NCBI GenBank assembly: GCA_944989445.1
Contig: CALYLW010000040.1
Location: forward strand, 447,818-511,817
Source: Ampullaceana balthica
Lineage: Eukaryota > Mollusca > Gastropoda > Lymnaeidae
Direction of reading: 5' to 3'
DNA: 64,000 nt
In this document: positions 58,414 to 64,000 of the stretch, piece by piece
Position numbering within the stretch: the first letter of the stretch is position 1
How the letters are laid out: the number at the start of each line of letters is the position of its first letter
Translations under genes and position numbers: made by a program
The notes under the pieces: generated by a model
Databases searched by the model: none
Told to the model about the DNA's origin: nothing
Seen by the model: only the letters and a program-made list of their open reading frames with translations

Positions 58414-59556
58414 CTACTGTTGGGGATTTTCTGCTAGATTTCTTGCGTTGATGGATTCGTTGTGAAGTTGTTCTAAATGTTGAGACCAGTTTGGTATGTA
58501 ATTTATTCTGGCTCCCCTGGGGATAGATTCCTTAGCGGCTTTGAGGAGAGCTCTTGAGAAATCAGAGTAGGATTTGTTTACCCGGTTTGTTTTGCAGTTG
58601 ATGTTCGTCATATATTCATCTGTTAAGCGGGCAAAAAGATCCCAGTTTGCTTTCTTGTAATTCCATCTGGGAAGGGTGGAGTTTTCTATGGGCAGTTGAA
58701 TGGTTTCTATGTGTATGAGAATTGGTCTATGGTCACTAGTAGCAAGTTGGTCAGCGACTTCTCTTTTACTTCCTTTGGATAATTTGTTTGTAGCAAAGGC
58801 TAAGTCTGGTGTTGATGTTGTCATCCATACTCTGGAGTAGAAGGTAGGAGTGTCTTCTGGTTGGTTTAGGAGAATTAGACTGTTTTCAGTTTGCCATTCC
58901 TCAACTTCTTCTCCTCTGGCGTTTAGGTCTGAGTATCCCCAACTCTGGGAATGGCTGTTCATATCACCCAGTATTAGATATTCTTCATTGTTTAGTATTT
59001 GAATTCTCTCGAGTTCTAGTTCTTTGTCTGGTGGGCAGTAGCAGTTGAAGACGTTTATGTCCCCTCCTGGGAGGATAAGCTTGGTCCCCAATATTTCTGA
59101 TTGAGTTGAGTTGGGTATAAAGATATCTGTAGTTGGTATGTTGTTTTTAACTAAGGTTAGAATTCCCTCTTTGGTTCTGTTTTCTCTGTCTTGTCTTAGA
59201 CATGTATATCCTCTAATAGAGAAGCGCAAGTTGTTGTTGAGGTGCGTTTCTTGGATGCATGCCACATCTATTTCATTTTTATGTAGGAAGATCTTTAAGG
59301 CTTCTTTTTTCTTTTGGATGCCCTCTGCGTTCCATTGTAGAAAGACTAAATTCTGTTTAGTTTTTCTTATTTTGATTTGGTCAGTAGGGTTTACTTCCTT
59401 TTCTCTGCTCCTGACTCCACGAGCAGAGGAGGAAGAACCATCAGCTCGCTTGGGTGGGCTCCTTCGAGGCGGAGAGCCCGGCCCCCTACCTGCGCGGCGG
59501 GATTCCACAGGCAGGACGCCACAACTATATTTGTTAACTTCTATTTCCTCCATCAT
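58414..59556 (-). CDS. Non-LTR ORF2 part 1: APE-type endonuclease
   Basis: 380 residues. After a basic, serine/proline-rich N-terminus, the exonuclease-endonuclease-phosphatase fold shows FLQWNAEGI (72-80), CIQETHL (100-106), LILGDMNSHSQSWG (194-207), TPDLAFA (249-255) and SDHRPIL (274-280). These include the metal-binding Asn, Glu, Asp and the catalytic Asp-His pair. This enzyme nicks the target to prime reverse transcription. The frame ends at 58414 in a TAG followed by AAAACAA, after which coding continues in the RT frame, so this stop results from an indel. The ATG at 59556 overlaps the end of a short upstream frame. Confidence 0.94.
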   Translation of the reverse strand: MMEEIEVNKYSCGVLPVESRRAGRGPGSPPRRSPPKRADGSSSSARGVRSREKEVNPTDQIKIRKTKQNLVFLQWNAEGIQKKKEALKIFLHKNEIDVACIQETHLNNNLRFSIRGYTCLRQDRENRTKEGILTLVKNNIPTTDIFIPNSTQSEILGTKLILPGGDINVFNCYCPPDKELELERIQILNNEEYLILGDMNSHSQSWGYSDLNARGEEVEEWQTENSLILLNQPEDTPTFYSRVWMTTSTPDLAFATNKLSKGSKREVADQLATSDHRPILIHIETIQLPIENSTLPRWNYKKANWDLFARLTDEYMTNINCKTNRVNKSYSDFSRALLKAAKESIPRGARINYIPNWSQHLEQLHNESINARNLAENPQQ

Positions 59557-59812
59557 TTTGAGTTTTGCGTGCCGACGAGTTTTGCGCCAATTGGCCCGTG
59601 GTCTCCGACTTCAGCCTGCTGTTTTTCTGGATGTGCTTCCATAGCCTTTGGTCAGCCAAGACCATCTGCAAGGCAGCAGTTGATTTTTTTTCAGAGTTTT
59701 CTCTCCTAGATGAATTGCTATCCCTAGCTGACGGCCTCATCTGTCCGGGTTTAGAGTTTGAGCGCTCTATGTTTGCTTTTTGCAGTCATTTCCTTGGGTT
59801 TATGAGGCATTT
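59534..59812 (-). CDS. Short basic ORF preceding ORF2 (possible ORF1 remnant)
   Basis: A 68-residue frame (59740-59534) is rich in Ser, Arg, Lys and Gln and ends inside the ORF2 start region. A tiny frame in another phase starts at about 59812 with MPHKPKEMTAK. Together they may be what remains of an ORF1. No CCHC knuckles, coiled coil or RRM are visible and the length is far below a normal ORF1, so the element may lack a functional ORF1 or be slightly 5'-truncated. Confidence 0.4.
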
Positions 59813-59980
59813 TTTAAAGAGTATCCTTACCACGGGATACCCCACCTCACCCTCCACGACAGCAAACCAGTTGGTCCGCGGCCGCTTATTCAATATTCAC
59901 GGCTAACCTTTATATCTAAAGGTCGTTCCTCTATCCACCGCCTGAGGACGCGCTTGGTAGGAGATGGTAGCTCCCCCAAG

Positions 59981-61070
59981 TTTGGAACAGTTGAAAGTAT
60001 AAATTTTTGTTTTCTCTCGTTCAAAAACTAGTTGGGAAGAATTAAAAAGAGTTGCGCCAATCATAATGAAGAGGGAGTCTGAAAAACGTTGGAGTGTACG
60101 ATCAGAAGCTTTTAAAGCAATTTATGAAGGACTAGATGAACTGGTAGGGCTGTTGGAAAAAAATATCAGAACATAAAAATCTGACGCCTGACACCAGAAG
60201 TAATGCAGAAATTTTGCTGGCAGGTATATTAAACTTTAAATCCCTATATAGTTTTGTTAAATTTCTAGAACATCATACTTGGGGAAATTGATCGAGTCCA
60301 GAAACGGATGTAGAATCCTACTGTGAATTTCAAGGAAGCAGCATGTGATCTTGAATCGCTTGAGCAAGAAATTGTCAATATTCGGGATAATTTGAGAGAG
60401 GTTGCGGTAGATAATGAAAAGGAAGATGCAAAACTTGGGAAATCGAGGTTGACAGAAGGATTAGACTACATCGGAGGATGCTTGGAGAGATGCAGGACTT
60501 TCTGCAGAAGACGTATTTTGCACGTGATATGAACAGCGTAATTGATAGCCTCCAACAGGAGATATCAATGCAGTTTTTACGTCTAAAAATCTAAACAACA
60601 AATTTGGATTTTTACTAGACGTCAAAACTATTCTCGCTGAGACAAATGTCGATACACTTCGTCAAAATTGCTTAGATTTTGCAAATTTCTTCGATACTGA
60701 CGTCAATGGTCACGAATTGTGTACATAAATCAGAGACTGAAAAATGCAGCTCAGTTCCCTGACTGAAGTTCTAACGGAAACTCGTTTAGATCTTTTTGGT
60801 TTTATTGTTTTATATAGAGATGACGTATTTCCGAATCTGCACATTTCACTTCAAATACTTCTAACAATTGCTGTTTCAACTGAAAGCTGTGAGCGGTCCT
60901 TCAGCAAACTGAAGCTTATTTTGTCTTATTTACCTGCTTCAATGGGATGAGATTGTCTGAGTAATCTTGCACTCCTTAGCATCGAAAGAGATAAACTTGA
61001 GAATATTAATTTGGCAACGCGATTGACGAGTTTGCGACATTAAAATCAAGGAGAATGAATTTGTTGTAGA
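59981..61070 (+). pseudogene. Outer hAT transposase, C-terminal part after the LINE insertion
   Basis: Coding resumes directly after the duplicated TTTGGAACAGTT. Islands: KTSWEELKRVAPIIMKRES (about 60025-60085), AFKAIYEGLDELVGLLEK (about 60110-60165), the 60323-60532 frame with NFKEAACDLESLEQEI, a region near 60640-60720, and LLTIAVSTESCERSFSKLKL (about 60855-60915), the hATC dimerisation motif. It ends NLALLSIERDKLENI near 60965-61005. Stops and frameshifts are scattered. The pieces occur in the correct order for the DUF4371 hAT family. Confidence 0.88.
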
Positions 61071-61322
61071 CTATGTCTAATTGTATAATTAGTAGAGTAT
61101 TTTTGTTTTCAAATAAATTGTTTACAATCGTCTAGAGAATTATTAGTATGTATTCTATTTCATTAAAATACAGAAGCTTCGAAAATGAACTATATAAATT
61201 ATTATAAATCGCAAAATTTCACATTTCAATGAGCCCCCAGAATTTTTCGGACAGACAAGGGGCGCTGATTGTGTGTCATGTCCCCGGGCGCACAGGACCC
61301 TAGCTACGCCACTGAATTAGGA

Positions 61323-61762
61323 GCATGACGGATGAAGTCCAAATTGCCTTCAAATTATCACTTTTGACAATATTCTAATGTCAGTTGTGATATTTTCTGA
61401 GCTACCTGAAAATATGTTTTCAATGTCATCTAATGATAACTGTTGTTAATTATAATCACAGCTACAATGACATCTAATGACATATGTTGTTAGATCTTTC
61501 TTCAGCCTCGTAGCTTGAGATTCGGTCGGTTTAAAATGTGAAGCTATTAATAAGAAACTGGGTTTTCAGTGAAAGTAATCATAAGAGCAATAATAAATTG
61601 TGGCATTAAGAATGACAATTGCAGTGCTCAATTTTCTTGATATACAATTAAAGAGTTCTGCTTTCCTAAATGGCAACTTTCAATAAATGTATGTTTGTTG
61701 TTTCTTATCTGAGGATTAAGGTCATGGTTAGGGCTATGGTTAGGGTTATGGTTAGGGTTATG
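61323..61762. other. Spacer ending in GGTTAGGGTTAT repeats
   Basis: The last 45 bp are (GGTTAGGGTTAT)n, about 3.5 units, directly abutting the next hAT end. The rest is unique AT-rich sequence. Confidence 0.6.
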
Positions 61763-63500
61763 CAGTGGCGTAGCTAGGGGGGGAGGCGGTGGGGGCGGTC
61801 CGCCCCGGGCGGCACACATTTTGGGGGCGGCATTTGGGGGAATTTGAAAAGTATAGCTCTTTCGGACAATCACCATTTTTCTTTTGACAGAGGAACAACC
61901 GGGTGAAAATAAAATATTCGTACTTTCAAGTCGTAATTAACGGATTCTCACAACATTGTTTTTTATTACATACTGTTTGCTATAACTAACGCATAACCGT
62001 TAAGAAATTTAAAATCGCTTAAAATTGGATCGATTTGTTTTGAAAATTAAGCGGTATACATCACAGATGACACTTTTATAAGAAAAAAACACAAATAACA
62101 CATCACCACTGGGCCGAATATACTATTAATATCACCGCGACAGTTATTGTGTGGATTTTGGACATGCACAGAAAGATACGCGAACAAGTACCTACATGGC
62201 ATGGTGGTTCAAATAGTGTGTTTAACTTGCAAGTAGTAATTTATATTACTTTTTCAGTTTTCAGAATTTATTCTAAGGGAATTTATTAAAATTTAATATT
62301 TTTTGTATTTTTTTTTCCATATAAGTAGCACAAACAAAATTTGTGTGTTTCATTAAAATAGGTTTTTTCACTAAAAATGTTACGCCTATCCTATTAAAGT
62401 AATGTTTAGATAGTTTGAATTAGTCTATTTTTCTGAAAATTATTACGATTTTTGACAAGAAAGATTAATCGCCATTGTTGTTTTTTATTCTCCAAATTTT
62501 GCATAATGGTGAAAGTTTGTTAAGATCGTGGATGGTGTATTCACCATTGAAGAAAATTATATATTGCTTTTGCTGTTTACTGTTTGATGATCTTTTCCAA
62601 TCAAATTTTAACACGGAAAATAATTTTAACAAATAGTGGAAACTTAATCTCAAAATAAGTCAACACGAGTTGAGTCTACTGCACATTCGATCAATTTCCC
62701 AATGGAAGGAATTAGACATAAGAATTTGACAAGGCGCAACTTTTGATAAAAGACAACAACAGAATATTGATAAAGAAATAAGAAAAAATGATAGAAAATT
62801 AAATTCTCACAATACTTGATATAATTAGATTCTTAGCAAAACTAAATTTGGCGTTGAGGGGTCATCGTGAAAGTTTTCATGAGGAAGACATCAATTCAAC
62901 TGAAAATAAGAGGAAATTTTATAGAGCTTATTGGCTAAGTACGACCCAGTATTATGTGAGCATTTAGTAAAAATTAAGATGGGTAATAAATATAGTGTCT
63001 CCTATTTGTCGAAAATGATTCAAAATGAATTCATAGACCTATTGAGAGGGGCAGTGAGAAAAACAATAATGGACCAAATAAAGCAAGCTAAAAACTTTTG
63101 TATGATATTTGACAGAACTCCAGATATTTTCCACAAAGATTAAACTAGTCAATTAAACGATACGTAGTTATTGATGTCAGCGAAGTTAAAGTTGTAGAAT
63201 CGTTTATCTACTTTGTAGAAAATAAAGGAAAACTGGTGAGGAAATCACAAATATGATTTTAAAGAAATTAGAAAATGTTTAGATACAAAAAATTGCAGAG
63301 GAAAGGCTTACGATAATGCTTCCGTCAGAGTTTGTAGCATGCACAAATCATTCTTTAAACCTGGCATGCTTACATGCAGCTTGTACTGCTATTGATTCCT
63401 TAACATTTTTTTGGAACTATCGAAAAGTTGTTTTCATTTTTTAAATTCTTCCACGCGTCAATGGGATGCTCCAAAATACCTTCAAATGATCCTACTTGAT
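61763..63500 (+). mobile_element. Third hAT of the CAGTGGCGTAGC family, truncated or interrupted
   Basis: The left end CAGTGGCGTAGCTAGGGG starts at 61763, after TTAGGGTTATG. A G/C-rich subterminal stretch follows (CCGCCCCGGGCGGCA), an inverted repeat in itself. A DUF4371-like transposase remnant lies within. No right end is present before the window edge, and a GC-rich unrelated segment starts near 63515. Confidence 0.8.
62930..63490 (+). pseudogene. DUF4371-like hAT transposase remnant
   Basis: Islands: KYDPVLCEHLVKIK and NKYSVSYLSKMIQNEFIDLL (62934-63035), IKQAKNFCMIFDRTPDIFHKD (63080-63140, the D-x-TPD catalytic region), VVESFIYFVENKGKTGEEI (about 63190-63250), CTNHSLNLACLHAACTAID (about 63340-63395) and a short FFGT-like region near 63405. 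The order matches the transposase of the 53125-61314 element, but the sequences are clearly diverged, so these are different subfamilies. Multiple stops are present. Confidence 0.85.
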
Positions 63501-63509
63501 CCTACATGT

Positions 63510-64000
63510 GGAAGAAAATCAGAAGCCCCGAGCCTAACGCTCTTCGTGGGTCTTCCTGGAAGGCCCTCCCAGCTATATGGCCCCCTCTCCCAGAAAAGGA
63601 CATGACAGCTGGGAACCTCCCCCCCCCGAGCGGTCGCTTCTGAAGCGGCCACCTGGGCATCCAGGACAGATAGTCGAAAATGCCTCCCACTAAGTTAACC
63701 TCACAAGGAGGGGTGGAATAGCCTTACTATGACCCGCTACCACTTTGGCGCCACCCCGGCAAAGCATACGAGTCTCAATGGTTAGGACCGCCGCTATGCG
63801 GGGGATCATCAATGACCTACCTAGGGTGCAACCCCCACTGGAAGGTTTCCTCAGAGCTGGCGTCCGCTGCGTTCTTCGCGGTTCCTTTTGCTAATCCGTA
63901 CTGGCGCTCCTGGCCCTAAACCGGCACCGCTCATTGGCGTTGCTAGTAAAATTGAGGGGGACGAAACGGTCGCTTCGGATTTACCCGACACTCAACGGGT
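63510..64000. other. GC-rich segment of unknown identity
   Basis: Base composition changes sharply to GC-rich where the hAT transposase remnant stops. Short inverted words (GCGGTCGCTTCTGAAGCGGCC) and no long frame suggest an untranslated region of another mobile element extending beyond the window. Frames at 63411-63605 and 63502-63690 show no domain. Confidence 0.4.

Larger units (their letters stand above)
55623..59992 (-). mobile_element. Near-full-length non-LTR retrotransposon with 12-bp TSD
   Basis: The element is 55635-59980 (4346 bp), minus strand. TTTGGAACAGTT occurs at 55623-55634 and again at 59981-59992. Removing the insert plus one copy rejoins the outer hAT transposase frame. 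The 5' end is at 59980 (CTTGGGGGAGCTACCATCTC). The 3' end at 55635 is a short (GAA)n tail, not poly(A). The gene order endonuclease, reverse transcriptase, RNase H, then a CCHC-like motif fits the I-type group of APE LINEs (I, Nimb and relatives). Confidence 0.95.
53117..61322. mobile_element. 8.19-kb hAT transposon (DUF4371/ZMYM-like) carrying two nested insertions
   Basis: Termini CAGTGGCGTAGCGAGG (53125) and, inverted, CCTAGCTACGCCACTG (ending 61314) are flanked by a perfect 8-bp duplication AATTAGGA (53117-53124 and 61315-61322). Subterminal regions on both sides carry TGTCCCCGGGCGC. About 5.66 kb of the interior is later insertions: a hAT at 53546-54858 and a non-LTR element at 55635-59980. 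Removing them leaves about 2.5 kb, the expected size for a single-gene hAT of this type. Confidence 0.95.

Noticed and set aside
1..64000. Host protein-coding gene with exons
   Set aside because: No conserved domain outside transposons was recognised. Short exons cannot be excluded without transcript or protein alignment.

Overview
The window is animal nuclear DNA, AT-rich by eye, with no bacterial-style genes. No host protein-coding gene, tRNA or rRNA could be recognised. Content is almost entirely (a) minisatellite arrays, about forty of them with units of about 10-70 bp, and (b) transposable elements: several hAT-superfamily DNA transposons and two APE-type non-LTR retrotransposons. This mix, plus the style of the elements, suggests an invertebrate, most likely a lophotrochozoan such as a gastropod mollusc. 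That placement is inference from style and not from a marker gene.

Layout: 1-9 kb is hAT end fragments and four large arrays (36-bp, 24-bp, 12-bp and 32-bp units). 9.2-12.1 kb is a LINE copy with an inverted 5' part inserted in an AGCAGT-rich repeat. 13.2-20.4 kb holds three non-autonomous hAT elements with target-site duplications (TSDs) and a small MITE. 21.7-25.5 kb is a run of arrays ending in a 28-unit, 67-bp satellite carrying TGACGTCA palindromes. 25.5-36.9 kb is old repeat debris, a 208-bp hAT MITE, 34-bp and 31-bp arrays, and a foldback-like structure. 36.9-43.1 kb is eight further arrays, including 21 apparently identical 26-bp units. 43.1-46.05 kb is a complete ZBED-like hAT with a perfect 8-bp TSD and a transposase broken by three frameshifts. 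46.2-53 kb is more arrays (two abutting 29-bp arrays, a 24-bp array of about 34 units). 53.1-61.3 kb is a nested transposon: an 8.19-kb hAT of the DUF4371/ZMYM-like type, bounded by the 8-bp TSD AATTAGGA, contains a second hAT (53546-54858) and a near-full-length non-LTR element (55635-59980, minus strand, 12-bp TSD TTTGGAACAGTT). From 61.76 kb a third hAT of the CAGTGGCGTAGC family begins and runs into a GC-rich unidentified segment at the window end.

The elements do not form a pathway. They record successive insertions: the outer hAT came first, and the inner hAT and the LINE landed in it later. Nearly all long open frames on either strand within the arrays follow from unit lengths divisible by three and are not annotated as genes.
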